NCBI RefSeq assembly: GCF_014196765.1
Contig: NZ_JACIEE010000006.1
Coordinates: 296,963-360,962, forward strand
Source: Mycoplana azooxidifex
GTDB lineage: Bacteria > Pseudomonadota > Alphaproteobacteria > Rhizobiales > Rhizobiaceae
DNA: 64,000 nucleotides
Direction: 5' to 3'
The notes beneath the pieces are model-generated. The model ran no database searches. It saw only the letters and a program-made list of their open reading frames with translations, and was not told the DNA's origin. Position numbers and translations under genes: made by a program. Shown in pieces: positions 8,233 through 17,041 of the stretch (position 1 is the stretch's first letter; each line of letters starts with the position of its first letter).

Positions 8233-9525
8233 TCAGGAGCCCTTGCCGCCGCACTTGCCGGTGGCGACGTTGAAGTTGCCGCACGACATCGGTGCGCGCC
8301 AGTCGGAGATCAGGTCCTTCGAGTCGGCCAAATAGTCCGACCACTCGTCGCCGACCACGAGGCCGGGGGTCTCCCAGACGGTCTCGAACTGGCCGTCGGC
8401 CTGGATTTCGCCGATCAGCACCGGCTTGGTGATGTGGTGGTTCGGCATCATGGTCGAGTAGCCGCCCGAGAGGTTCGGGACCGAGACGCCGATCATCGCG
8501 TCGAGCACGGCGTCGGTGTCGGTGGTGCCGGCCTTCTCGACGGCCTTCAGCCACATGTTGAAGCCGATGTAGTGCGCTTCCATCGGGTCGTTGGTCACGC
8601 GCTTGTCGTTCTTGGTGTAGGCCTTCCAGGTCTTGATGAACTCGGCGTTGGCCGGGTTGTCGACGGACTGGAAGTAGTTCCAGGCGGCAAGATGACCGAC
8701 GAGCGGTGCGGTATCGAGACCGGCGAGTTCCTCTTCACCGACGGAGAAGGCCACGACCGGGATGTCTTCGGCCTTGACGCCCTGGTTACCGAGCTCCTTG
8801 TAGAAGGGAACGTTGGCGTCGCCGTTGATGGTGGAGACCACCGCCGTCTTCTTGCCGGCCGCGCCGAAGCCCTTGATGTCGGAGACGATCGTCTGCCAGT
8901 CGGAATGGCCGAACGGCGTGTAGTTGATCATGATGTCCTCGGGCGCAACGCCCTTGGCGATCAGGTAGGCCTCGAGGATCTTGTTGGTGGTGCGCGGATA
9001 GACGTAGTCGGTGCCGGCGAGTACCCAGCGCTCGACGCCCTCGTTCTCCATCAGGTAGTCCACGGCCGGGATCGCCTGCTGGTTGGGTGCAGCACCCGTG
9101 TAGAAGACGTTGCGCTGGCTTTCCTCTCCCTCGTACTGGACGGGGTAGAACAGGATCGAATTGGTCTCTTCGAAGACCGGCAGGACCGACTTGCGCGACA
9201 CAGAGGTCCAGCAGCCGAACACGGCCGAGACCTTGTCGACGGAGACCAGTTCGCGGGCCTTTTCAGCAAACAGCGGCCAGTCGGAAGCCGGGTCGACGAC
9301 GACGGCTTCCAGTTTCTTGCCGAGCAGGCCGCCCTTCTTGTTCTGCTCCTCGATGAGCATCAGCATGGCGTCCTTGAGCGTCGTTTCCGAGATCGCCATG
9401 GTGCCGGACAGCGAATGCAGGATGCCGACCTTGATCGTGTCATCGGCCGCGAATGCGCCGTTAAGCGCCGTGGTGGAGAGAACGGCGGCGAGAAATGCGC
9501 CGGTCAGGCGTGCCTTGATAGTCAT
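8233..9525 (-). CDS. urtA: Urea ABC transporter substrate-binding protein UrtA
   Basis: 430 residues with a Sec signal peptide (TGAFLAAVLSTTALNGAFA, cleavage near residue 26). Periplasmic-binding-protein fold of the AmiC/LivJ type: KVGILHSLSGTMAISE, then GCWTSVSRKSVLPVFE and LFYPVQYEGEE, and GGYSTMMPNHHITKPVLIGE near the end. These are UrtA hallmarks. It is the first gene of the urt-ure operon, with GAGG about 12 nt before the ATG. The 223-nt divergent promoter region is shared with the NCS1-kinase gene. Confidence 0.97.
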   Translation of the reverse strand: MTIKARLTGAFLAAVLSTTALNGAFAADDTIKVGILHSLSGTMAISETTLKDAMLMLIEEQNKKGGLLGKKLEAVVVDPASDWPLFAEKARELVSVDKVSAVFGCWTSVSRKSVLPVFEETNSILFYPVQYEGEESQRNVFYTGAAPNQQAIPAVDYLMENEGVERWVLAGTDYVYPRTTNKILEAYLIAKGVAPEDIMINYTPFGHSDWQTIVSDIKGFGAAGKKTAVVSTINGDANVPFYKELGNQGVKAEDIPVVAFSVGEEELAGLDTAPLVGHLAAWNYFQSVDNPANAEFIKTWKAYTKNDKRVTNDPMEAHYIGFNMWLKAVEKAGTTDTDAVLDAMIGVSVPNLSGGYSTMMPNHHITKPVLIGEIQADGQFETVWETPGLVVGDEWSDYLADSKDLISDWRAPMSCGNFNVATGKCGGKGS

Positions 9526-9619
9526 TGTTGTGAACCCCTCTAGTTCTGACGGACAACGGACGGTCTGGCCGCTTAACCGTTGCTCAAGGGATCATCGGAC
9601 GATCGCGTTGCAGTGCACA

Positions 9620-9635
9620 TACGTCATTCTACGTA
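9620..9635. promoter_or_regulatory. TACGT-N6-ACGTA dyad in the urtA/kinase divergent promoter region
   Basis: TACGTCATTCTACGTA has perfect 5-bp inverted arms. It lies about 95 nt before the urtA ATG and about 114 nt before the kinase ATG. TACGTA-type dyads are known targets of several NarL/FixJ-class response regulators. The adjacent operon encodes such a LuxR-type regulator (13128-14045), making this its most obvious candidate operator. The link is inference. Confidence 0.5.
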
Positions 9636-9748
9636 GACGCCGGGGTAAAGAACGGCACCTCTGCCGCAGCGCACCAATTCTCGCCGCCGCCGCGATGTGC
9701 TAGGACCGGGTCACGGGCAGGGTTTGCCCGCCCGCTCGAAGGACGCCC

Positions 9749-12700
9749 ATGGCAGCACGCCAGCGCATCATACCGGTCCGACGTCAGTACAACCGTTGGG
9801 TCGCCGACCAGACGCTGGAGGACTATGCGCTGCGCTTCACCGCCAAGAGCGCGCGGCGGTTCTCGTCGGAGCGGATCTCGCAGACGGCGATCGGGGCGAT
9901 CTCGTTCCTGGCGCTGGAGGCCATCGGCGGCACGATCACCATGTCCTACGGCACGACGAACGCGATCGCCGCGATCCTCGTCGCCAGCCTGATGATCCTG
10001 CTCGTCGGCCTGCCGATCAGCCGCTACGCGATCCGCCACGGCGTCGACATCGACCTTCTGACCCGCGGGGCGAGCTTCGGCTATATCGGCTCGACCATCA
10101 CCTCGCTGATCTATGCGAGCTTCACCTTCATCCTGTTCGCCATCGAGGCCTCGATCATGTCGGGCGCGCTGGAGCTGGCGCTCGGCATCCCGCTTTGGAT
10201 CGGCTACATCATCAGCGCTGTGGCGGTGATCCCGCTCGTCACCTACGGCGTGCGGCTGATCTCGAAGTTCCAGCTGGTCACCCAGCCGTTCTGGATCGTG
10301 CTCAACATCCTGCCCTTCGTCTTCATCGCCTTTGCCGACTGGAACGCCTTCGGCGAGTGGCTCGCCTATTCCGGCATCCGCCACGCCTCCGGTCCGCCCG
10401 GCACGCTCGCGCCGTTCCATCTGGTGGAATTCGGTGCGGCGTCCGCCGTCATCTTCGCGCTGATGGCGCAGATCGGCGAGCAGGTCGACTTCCTGCGCTT
10501 CCTGCCGCCCGACGGCCAGCGCAAGCTTAGCCACCGCATCGCGATCTTCCTCGCCGGCTCCGGCTGGGTCGTCGTCGGTGCGCCGAAGCTGCTCGCCGGC
10601 TCCTTCCTCGTGGTGCTTGTGTTGAATGCCGGGGTGCCGTCGACGCGCGCGGCCGACCCGGCGCAGATGTACTACACCGCCTTCGGCTACATGATCCCCT
10701 GGGAGTGGGCGACACTGCTGCTGATGGCCGCCTTCGTCGTGGTCTCGCAACTGAAGATCAACGTGATGAACGCCTATGCGGGTTCGCTCGCCTGGTCGAA
10801 CTTCTTCTCGCGGCTGACCCACAGCCATCCCGGCCGCGTCATCTGGCTGGTGTTCAACGTCGCGATTGCGCTGCTCCTGATGGAACTCGGCATCTACCGG
10901 CTGCTGGAAGAGACGCTCGGCATCTTCTCCATCGTCGCCATGGCCTGGCTGTGCACGATCTCCGCCGATCTCTTCATCAACAAGCCGCTCGGCCTGTCCC
11001 CGCCCGGCATCGAGTTCAAGCGCGCCCATCTCTACGACATCAACCCTGTCGGCCTCGGCGCGATGTTCTTCTCCGCGAGCCTGGCGCTTATCGCCCATTT
11101 CGGCGCCTTCGGCGACATCGCCGCCTCGCTCGCGCCCTATATCGCCGCTGCCGCCTCCTTCGTCGCCTCGCCGCTGATCGCCTGGAAGACGGACGGCAAG
11201 TTCTACCTCGCCCGCAAGCCGCGGCGGAACTGGCACCTGCAGAACACCATCACCTGTTCGATCTGCGAGCATCCCTTCGAGCCGGAGGACATGGCCTGGT
11301 GCCCGGCCTATGCCGCGCCGATCTGCTCGCTCTGCTGCTCGCTCGACAGCCGCTGCCACGACATGTGCAAGCCGAAGGCGCGCTTCCATGCGCAGGCCGC
11401 CCACGTCGCCCGCGCCGTCCTGCCCGCTCCCGTGGTCGACAAGCTGAAGACCCGGCTCGGCCGCTACGGGCTTTCGGCCGCGCTCTCGATCGCCGGCATC
11501 GGCGTGATCCTCGCCATGATCGCCCACCAGGCAGGCGGCGCCTCGCCGGAGACGGCGGCCGTCGTCGAGGGCACGGTCGCGATCGTCTTCTTCGTCTTCG
11601 CCGTCGCGGCCGGTGTCGTCTGCTGGTTTTACGTGCTCGCGCACGACAGCCGGGTCGTGGCCGAGGAGGAATCCTCACGGCAGAATACGCTGCTGTTGAA
11701 GGAAATCGCGGCCCACAAGAAGACGGACGCGGCCTTGCAGGAGGCGAAGGAGGCGGCGGAGGCGGCCAACCGCGCCAAGAGCCGCTATGTCGTCGGCCTC
11801 AGCCACGAACTGCGCACGCCGCTGAACGCCGTGCTCGGCTATGCCCAGCTTCTGGAGCGAGACGAGACGATCCCGGCGCCGCGGCAGCCGGCCGTGAAGG
11901 TGATCCGGCGCAGCGCCGAGCACCTGTCGGGCCTGATCGACGGGCTGCTCGATATCTCGAAGATCGAGGCGGGCAAGCTGCAGGTCTATTCGAACGAGAT
12001 CAACATCCACGATTTCCTCGAGCAGATCGTCGACATGTTCAAGCCGCAGGCGCAGGCCAAGGGCGTCGCCTTCGAGCATGTCCGCAGCCCCTCCCTGCCC
12101 CCTTTCGTGCGCACCGACGAGAAGCGGCTGCGGCAGATCCTCGTCAACCTCGTCTCCAACGCACTGAAATTCACCGACAGCGGCCATATCCGGCTCGACG
12201 TCGGCTATCGCAGCCAGGTGGCGACCTTCACCGTCGAGGACAGCGGCCGCGGGATCGCCGAGAAGGACCTGCCGCGCATCTTCGATCCCTTCCAGCGCGG
12301 CGAGGCCGAGCACGTCAACCGGATGCCGGGCCTCGGCCTCGGGCTGACCATCACGCGGCTTCTAACCCAGACGCTCGGCGGCGAGATATCGGTGACGAGC
12401 GCCAAGGATCGCGGCACGAGCTTCCGCGTCCGGCTGATGCTGTCGGCCGTCGACCGCCCGCAATCCCTGCTCGAACCGACCAGCCGCATCCGCGGCTACG
12501 GCGGGCTGCGCCGCAGCATCCTCGTCGTCGACGACAACGAGGACCATCGCAACCTGATGGGCGAGACGCTTTCGCCGCTCGGCTTCAACGTTCTGACCGC
12601 CGGCGACGGCGGCGAATGCCTGGCGCTGACCGAGGCGCTGCGGCCGGACCTGTTCCTCGTCGACATTTCCATGCCGGGCATGAGCGGCTGGGAGCTCGTG

Positions 12701-13135
12701 GAACGGCTGCGGCAGGCCGGGCAGACGGCGCCGATCATCATGCTGTCGGCCAATATCGGCGATGGCTCGGCGCAGGGCGCCAGTGGACACGACGACACGA
12801 TCGCCAAGCCCTTCGATCTCGGCCAGCTCTGCGACAAGCTGGCCCTGCACCTGAAGCTCGACTGGATCACCTCCGACGCGCACATGGCCGAATCCGCCCC
12901 GGCAGTGCTCCGGCGGATCATCGATCCCGGCCCCGCCCACGTCGCCGAACTGATCCGGCTCGGCGAGATCGGTTATGTCCGCGGCATCGAGGCGAAGCTC
13001 ACCGAGATCGCCCGACTGCCTGAACACAAGCCCTTCGCCGATGCGCTCAGGGACTATGTCCAGGCCTTCGACCTTTCGGGCTACGATGCCTTCCTGAAGA
13101 ACATTTCCGAAGAAAGGACCGAACCGCGTGACTGA
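9749..13135 (+). CDS. NCS1 permease-histidine kinase-receiver fusion (transporter-type sensor)
   Basis: 1128 residues. Residues about 1-480 are a complete NCS1 (nucleobase/allantoin/hydantoin cation symporter) permease: QTLEDYALRFTAKSARRF at the N-terminus, then some 12 membrane segments. A cluster of eight Cys follows (503, 506, 518, 526, 529, 530, 536, 540; CSIC at 503-506), probably metal-binding. Two more membrane helices (about 575-630) and a coiled linker lead to a HisKA domain with phospho-acceptor His686 in SHELRTPLNAV. The HATPase domain has NLVSNALKF, DSGRGI and GLGLGLTI. A C-terminal receiver has Asp972 in LVDISMPG. The design recalls CbrA, an SLC5 transporter fused to a kinase, but with a different transporter family. 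The ligand is unknown; a ureide or nucleobase would fit the urea genes. Confidence 0.93.
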   Translation: MAARQRIIPVRRQYNRWVADQTLEDYALRFTAKSARRFSSERISQTAIGAISFLALEAIGGTITMSYGTTNAIAAILVASLMILLVGLPISRYAIRHGVDIDLLTRGASFGYIGSTITSLIYASFTFILFAIEASIMSGALELALGIPLWIGYIISAVAVIPLVTYGVRLISKFQLVTQPFWIVLNILPFVFIAFADWNAFGEWLAYSGIRHASGPPGTLAPFHLVEFGAASAVIFALMAQIGEQVDFLRFLPPDGQRKLSHRIAIFLAGSGWVVVGAPKLLAGSFLVVLVLNAGVPSTRAADPAQMYYTAFGYMIPWEWATLLLMAAFVVVSQLKINVMNAYAGSLAWSNFFSRLTHSHPGRVIWLVFNVAIALLLMELGIYRLLEETLGIFSIVAMAWLCTISADLFINKPLGLSPPGIEFKRAHLYDINPVGLGAMFFSASLALIAHFGAFGDIAASLAPYIAAAASFVASPLIAWKTDGKFYLARKPRRNWHLQNTITCSICEHPFEPEDMAWCPAYAAPICSLCCSLDSRCHDMCKPKARFHAQAAHVARAVLPAPVVDKLKTRLGRYGLSAALSIAGIGVILAMIAHQAGGASPETAAVVEGTVAIVFFVFAVAAGVVCWFYVLAHDSRVVAEEESSRQNTLLLKEIAAHKKTDAALQEAKEAAEAANRAKSRYVVGLSHELRTPLNAVLGYAQLLERDETIPAPRQPAVKVIRRSAEHLSGLIDGLLDISKIEAGKLQVYSNEINIHDFLEQIVDMFKPQAQAKGVAFEHVRSPSLPPFVRTDEKRLRQILVNLVSNALKFTDSGHIRLDVGYRSQVATFTVEDSGRGIAEKDLPRIFDPFQRGEAEHVNRMPGLGLGLTITRLLTQTLGGEISVTSAKDRGTSFRVRLMLSAVDRPQSLLEPTSRIRGYGGLRRSILVVDDNEDHRNLMGETLSPLGFNVLTAGDGGECLALTEALRPDLFLVDISMPGMSGWELVERLRQAGQTAPIIMLSANIGDGSAQGASGHDDTIAKPFDLGQLCDKLALHLKLDWITSDAHMAESAPAVLRRIIDPGPAHVAELIRLGEIGYVRGIEAKLTEIARLPEHKPFADALRDYVQAFDLSGYDAFLKNISEERTEPRD

Positions 13136-14045
13136 AATACCCGGCCCGCGCGACATCGTGCTGCTTGTGGACGACAGCCCCGAGGCGCTCGGCTTTCTGA
13201 CCGAGGCGCTGGAGCAATCCGGCTTTTCGGTGCTGATCGCCACATCGGGCACCTCCGCGCTCGGGATCGTCGAGCGGATCACGCCGGACATCATCCTGCT
13301 CGACGCCGTCATGCCGGGGCTCGACGGCTTCGAGACCTGCCAGCGGCTGAAGGCCAACCCGGCCGTCAGCCAGACGCCGGTCGTGTTCATGACCGGGCTG
13401 ACGGAGACCGAGCATGTCGTCCGCGCGCTCGAGGCCGGCGGCGTCGACTACCTGACCAAGCCGATCAACATCGACGAGTTGCGCGCGCGCATTCGCGTCC
13501 ACCTGACCAATGCCCGCTCCGCCCAAAGCGCGCGGGTGGCGCTGGACGCCGCCGGCCGCCACCTGCTCGCCGTGCGCGGCGACGGAAGGGTGCGCTGGTC
13601 GACGCCGCAGGCGACGCGGCTGATCAACGCCGCCACCGGCTCCGACGACGGGCTGGAGACGCTGACCACCCATGTCGGCCGGTGGATGAAGGAGAGCGAG
13701 ACCACGGGCAAGGACGGCAGCTTCACGATCCGCCAGAACGGCCAGGCCACCCTGCAGCTCTCCTATCTCGGGGCGATCGGGGCGGACGAGTACCTGTTTC
13801 GGCTGAGCGCCGAGAACCGACTGCGTGACGACGAGATCCTGCGCCAGCATTTCCAGCTGACGCAACGCGAATCCGAGGTGCTTTTGTGGATCGCCAAGGG
13901 CAAGGCCAACCGCGACATCGGAGAGATCCTGGGCCTCAGCGCGCGCACAGTGACCAAGCACCTGGAGCAGATCTATGTGAAGCTCGGCGTGGAGAACCGC
14001 GCTTCGGCGGCGGTGAAGGCGGCGCATGTCCTGCACGCGGTCTGA
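13128..14045 (+). CDS. Response regulator, receiver plus LuxR-type HTH
   Basis: 305 residues overlapping the kinase gene by 8 nt, so translationally coupled and surely its partner. The receiver (residues about 9-125) has acidic residues D15 and D16, phospho-acceptor D59 in LLDAVMPGLDG, T89 and K111. A roughly 100-residue middle region (SARVALDAAGRHLLAVRGDG onward) looks like a PAS-type or unique linker. The C-terminus is a GerE/LuxR HTH (LTQRESEVLLWIAKGKANRD, then LGLSARTVTKHLEQIYVKLG). It is expected to bind DNA after phosphotransfer from the hybrid kinase. The dyad at 9620-9635 is a candidate target. Confidence 0.95.
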   Translation: MTEIPGPRDIVLLVDDSPEALGFLTEALEQSGFSVLIATSGTSALGIVERITPDIILLDAVMPGLDGFETCQRLKANPAVSQTPVVFMTGLTETEHVVRALEAGGVDYLTKPINIDELRARIRVHLTNARSAQSARVALDAAGRHLLAVRGDGRVRWSTPQATRLINAATGSDDGLETLTTHVGRWMKESETTGKDGSFTIRQNGQATLQLSYLGAIGADEYLFRLSAENRLRDDEILRQHFQLTQRESEVLLWIAKGKANRDIGEILGLSARTVTKHLEQIYVKLGVENRASAAVKAAHVLHAV

Positions 14046-14062
14046 GGCGCCCTGAGATACGG

Positions 14063-14092
14063 CGGAAACCATAGCTTTCGAAGCGGTTTCCG
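14063..14092 (+). terminator. Weak stem-loop after the response regulator
   Basis: CGGAAACC (14063-14070) pairs with GGTTTCCG (14085-14092). It lies 18 nt after the regulator stop. The stem is only half GC and no U-run follows, so termination here is uncertain. Confidence 0.35.
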
Positions 14093-14136
14093 ACTTACCC
14101 CTACCCATGCTATCCTTCTTGCGGGGAGGAGCTGTG

Positions 14137-14271
14137 ATGGAAAACTTTTTTGCATTATCTGCCATAGTCCTTGGAACCGCCGTGCTGGGCTTCGTGCTCG
14201 CACAGGCGATGCGCCGCCAGCGCGAGCACCAGCGGCCGCACCATCACGACGAAATCACGCCGCCGTTCTGA
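14137..14271 (+). CDS. Small single-pass membrane protein
   Basis: 44 residues, starting MENFFALSAIVLGTAVLGFV, then a short basic and His-rich tail (RRQREHQRPHHHDEITPPF). A strong ribosome site (GGGGAGGAG, about 6 nt before the ATG) supports translation. One transmembrane helix (residues about 4-24) with a cytoplasmic basic end is predicted. It lies 91 nt after the response regulator. No family recognised. Confidence 0.6.
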   Translation: MENFFALSAIVLGTAVLGFVLAQAMRRQREHQRPHHHDEITPPF

Positions 14272-14433
14272 CGGCCGCTTTTCCATGCCGAAGACCACCG
14301 GCCATCGCGACGGGCCTTGCCAACGGCAGGCTTTCGGGCCCAACATGCGTGGCGCAGGCAGCCGGCCCACCGTGACCTCAAGGCATGATCCGGGGCTGCC
14401 CTGGCGGGTTACCGTGCAAAATCGGGAGACGGC

Positions 14434-14778
14434 ATGGATACGAGCGAAGACCACAAGGGCGAGCCGGAAGTGGGCGTCCTGTTCCGCAACGGCAACCTCA
14501 CCGTGTTCGGGATCGTCCTCTCCTTCTCCCTCGGTTTCCTGAACACCTGGGCCAGCAACCCGAACGAGTGGGCGCTGACGGACCTGCCGACGCTCGTGCT
14601 GATCTCCACCGGCATCATCTTCCAGGCGCGTGCGCTATGGCGGCTGCTTCGGCCCAATTCGCTGAAGAAGACGGTGTTCGAGGCCGGCAACCGGCTGTTC
14701 GCCCTCGGCCTGCTGCTGACGGCGGTCGGCGTCATCATGTCGATTGTGATCGATCTGACGCGACTCATGATCTACTGA
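14434..14778 (+). CDS. Conserved small membrane protein, three predicted helices
   Basis: 114 residues. After a hydrophilic start (MDTSEDHKGEPEVGVLFRNG) come three hydrophobic segments: LTVFGIVLSFSLGFLNTWA (about 22-40), LPTLVLISTGIIFQARALW (about 51-69) and LFALGLLLTAVGVIMSIVID (about 88-107). I do not recognise a functional family. Similar short membrane proteins occur in Rhizobiaceae. It lies between two other small uncharacterised genes on the same strand. Confidence 0.7.
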   Translation: MDTSEDHKGEPEVGVLFRNGNLTVFGIVLSFSLGFLNTWASNPNEWALTDLPTLVLISTGIIFQARALWRLLRPNSLKKTVFEAGNRLFALGLLLTAVGVIMSIVIDLTRLMIY

Positions 14779-14871
14779 TGGCCGGAACCAAAGGCCGATG
14801 GCTGCGTTGCCCGTCCGATGCCCGCGCCAAGAGCGCTCGACAGTCCATCCACGCTATGAGAAACTCCCGCC

Positions 14872-15216
14872 ATGATCGAAAGCAGCGATATCGAAGTCGA
14901 GGACGAGCGCCTCAAGTTGATTACCGAACTGGCGCAGGCGAGAGGCACCACATCCGCCGAACTGCTGGCGCGCAGTGCACCGGGCACGCGATCCTGCCAT
15001 GAGGCGACGCATACGGCGTCGATCGTCCTCGACCTGGTCGACCAGCATCTGCTGCACCATCCGGCGATCGCGGCAAACCCGGAATGGTTCCGCTACGCCT
15101 CAAGGGCGAGCGAGGCCCTCTTCAACCTCTACCAGTCCATGGGCGAGGCGCAGCTGGAACACCATGGCGACGACGGGCTGCGCCCCGAGGAGCTGAACGC
15201 CAGCAACGACGACTGA
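14872..15216 (+). CDS. Hypothetical protein
   Basis: 114 residues, soluble and acidic, largely helical by composition (IEVEDERLKLITELAQARG, then EATHTASIVLDLVDQHLLHH and SRASEALFNLYQSMGEAQLE). It may be a small four-helix protein. No catalytic motif and no recognised family. The stop precedes the convergent FadR-type gene by 44 nt. Confidence 0.65.
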   Translation: MIESSDIEVEDERLKLITELAQARGTTSAELLARSAPGTRSCHEATHTASIVLDLVDQHLLHHPAIAANPEWFRYASRASEALFNLYQSMGEAQLEHHGDDGLRPEELNASNDD

Positions 15217-15260
15217 CAGGGCGTCGCCCGTAGCGCATCGCGTTCTTCAAGGTGCGCCGC

Positions 15261-16019
15261 TCAGAGCGTCGATGCACGCCGGCGCTCGTTCAGCGCCTCC
15301 ACCACCCGGTCGCGGCCGACGCGGATGACATTTTCCATCGCGCGGCGCGCACCTTCCTCGTCACGCCGGCGAATCTCCTCGACGATGCGGATATGCGTCG
15401 CCGCCACGTCGTCGATCTTGCTGCGGTCTCGGGCCGGCGAACTGAGGCGGAAGACCCCCACGAGGGCCGCCTCGATCAGGCTGCCGATGGTGCGGAAAAA
15501 GGGGTTTCGCGAGGCGTCGAGCACGCTCAAGTGAAACCTGAGGTCGGCGAGCGCCAGCGTCTCGGCGGTATGTTCCGGGTCGCCCATCGCCATCGCCAGC
15601 CGCATCATGTGACTGATGTCGGCGTCCGTGGAGAAGCGGGCCGCAAGCACGGCGGCGTGCGGCTCGAAGGCCAGCCGGACCTCGCTGAGATCGAGCAGGA
15701 AGACTTCGTCCACGCCCTTCGCCAGTTGCCAATTGAGAATGTCGCTGTCGAACAGGTTCCATTGCGCGCGCGGGGTGACGCGCGTTCCGATCCGCGCACG
15801 CGGGACGACCAGCCCCTTGGCCGCGAGCGTCTTCATCGATTCCCGCAGCACCGTCCGGGAAACCTTGAAGCGCGCCGCGAGGTCGGCATCGCCCGGAAGG
15901 GTGGCGCCCACCGGGAACTCGCCGGCCACGATGGCGCGTCCGAGCTCGTTGACCACCTGGGCGTGGCTGGTGCGCGTGTTGGCGCCCGTGATGACGGTTT
16001 CGAGAAGTCCCTTGCGCAA
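15261..16019 (-). CDS. FadR-family (GntR) transcriptional regulator of the adjacent sugar transporter
   Basis: 252 residues. An N-terminal winged HTH (VVNELGRAIVAGEFPVGATL, LAARFKVSRTVLRESMKTLA, GLVVPRARIGTRV) is followed by an all-helical FCD ligand-binding domain. The latter has the metal-ligand pattern of the family (DLRFHLSVLDASRNPFF and THIRIVEEIRRRDEEGARRA). It lies 53 nt downstream of yjfF on the same strand, so it may be the last gene of the transporter operon. A perfect FadR-type half-palindrome (TnGTnnnACnA) upstream of ytfQ is its likely operator. A sugar or sugar-acid inducer is inferred. Confidence 0.9.
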   Translation of the reverse strand: MRKGLLETVITGANTRTSHAQVVNELGRAIVAGEFPVGATLPGDADLAARFKVSRTVLRESMKTLAAKGLVVPRARIGTRVTPRAQWNLFDSDILNWQLAKGVDEVFLLDLSEVRLAFEPHAAVLAARFSTDADISHMMRLAMAMGDPEHTAETLALADLRFHLSVLDASRNPFFRTIGSLIEAALVGVFRLSSPARDRSKIDDVAATHIRIVEEIRRRDEEGARRAMENVIRVGRDRVVEALNERRRASTL

Positions 16020-16072
16020 TCGACCCGTTCCTCCCCCGTCCGGCCACTCCCGACCGGTTGCATTCCATCTCG

Positions 16073-17041
16073 TTACGCCAGCCGCCTACCGCCCTTCGAC
16101 AGATAGAGAAATCCCTTCTGCATCAGGATGAAGCCGAACAGAAGTAGCCCAATCAGGATCTTCGTCCACCAACTTGAGAGCGAACCGTCGAACGTGATGT
16201 AGGTCTGGATCAGCCCCATGATGAGGATGCCGATCAGCGTGCCGCCGACGAAGCCGGAACCACCGGTGAGCAGCGTGCCGCCGATGACCACGGCCGCGAT
16301 CGCGTCCAGCTCGACACCCACGGCAGCCAGCGAATATCCGGCCGAGGTATAGAGGGAGAAGACGATGCCCGAAAGACCAGCCAGAAGCCCGGAGAACGCG
16401 TAGATCGCAATTGTCGTGCGCGCCACCGGAACGCCCATCAGCCGCGCGGTCTGCACGCCGCCGCCGAGCGCATAGACATTGGCGCCGAAGCGGGTGCGGT
16501 GGGCGATCAGGATGCCGGCGGCGAAGACCAGCAGCATCAGCCCGCCGATCAGCGTGATCCGCCCTCCCCCCGGCAACCGGTAGTAGAACGCCTTCATCGT
16601 TGCGTAGAACGGATGCTTCACCGGCACCGAATCGATCGACAGCACGAAGGCCATGCCGCGGGCGAGGAACATGCCGGCGAGCGTGACGATGAAGGGCGGC
16701 ATCTCCAGATGGTGGATGATCGCCCCCATCAACGCGCCGAAGAGGGTGGCGATCCCGAGCGCCAGGGCGAAGACGACGAGCGGATGCAGGCCGGTACTTT
16801 CCAGCACGACGGCGATGAACACGCCGGTAAAGGCGATCACCGCGCCGATCGACAGGTCGATGCCGCCGGAGAGGATGACGAAGGTCATGCCGACGGCGGC
16901 AATCCCGAGGAAGGCGTTGTCGGTCAGGAGGTTGCCGATCACGCGGGTCGACAGCATGTTCGGGTACTGCAGGACACAGAGCACGTAGGCTGCGATGAAG
17001 ATCGCGATGGTGGCGGCGAGCGGTACGTAGCGCGGGTTCAT
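16073..17041 (-). CDS. yjfF: Sugar ABC transporter permease, YjfF type
   Basis: 322 residues from the ATG at 17041, overlapping the ytfT stop as ATGA. RbsC/BPD_transp_2 permease with about ten helices. Family landmarks are LGIAAVGMTFVILSGGIDLS, IGAVIAFTGVF, VYALGGGVQTARLMGVPVAR and LDAIAAVVIGGTLLTGGSG. With YtfT it forms the heteromeric pore of a galactofuranose-type importer. The actual sugar in this organism is not determined by sequence. Confidence 0.88.
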   Translation of the reverse strand: MNPRYVPLAATIAIFIAAYVLCVLQYPNMLSTRVIGNLLTDNAFLGIAAVGMTFVILSGGIDLSIGAVIAFTGVFIAVVLESTGLHPLVVFALALGIATLFGALMGAIIHHLEMPPFIVTLAGMFLARGMAFVLSIDSVPVKHPFYATMKAFYYRLPGGGRITLIGGLMLLVFAAGILIAHRTRFGANVYALGGGVQTARLMGVPVARTTIAIYAFSGLLAGLSGIVFSLYTSAGYSLAAVGVELDAIAAVVIGGTLLTGGSGFVGGTLIGILIMGLIQTYITFDGSLSSWWTKILIGLLLFGFILMQKGFLYLSKGGRRLA

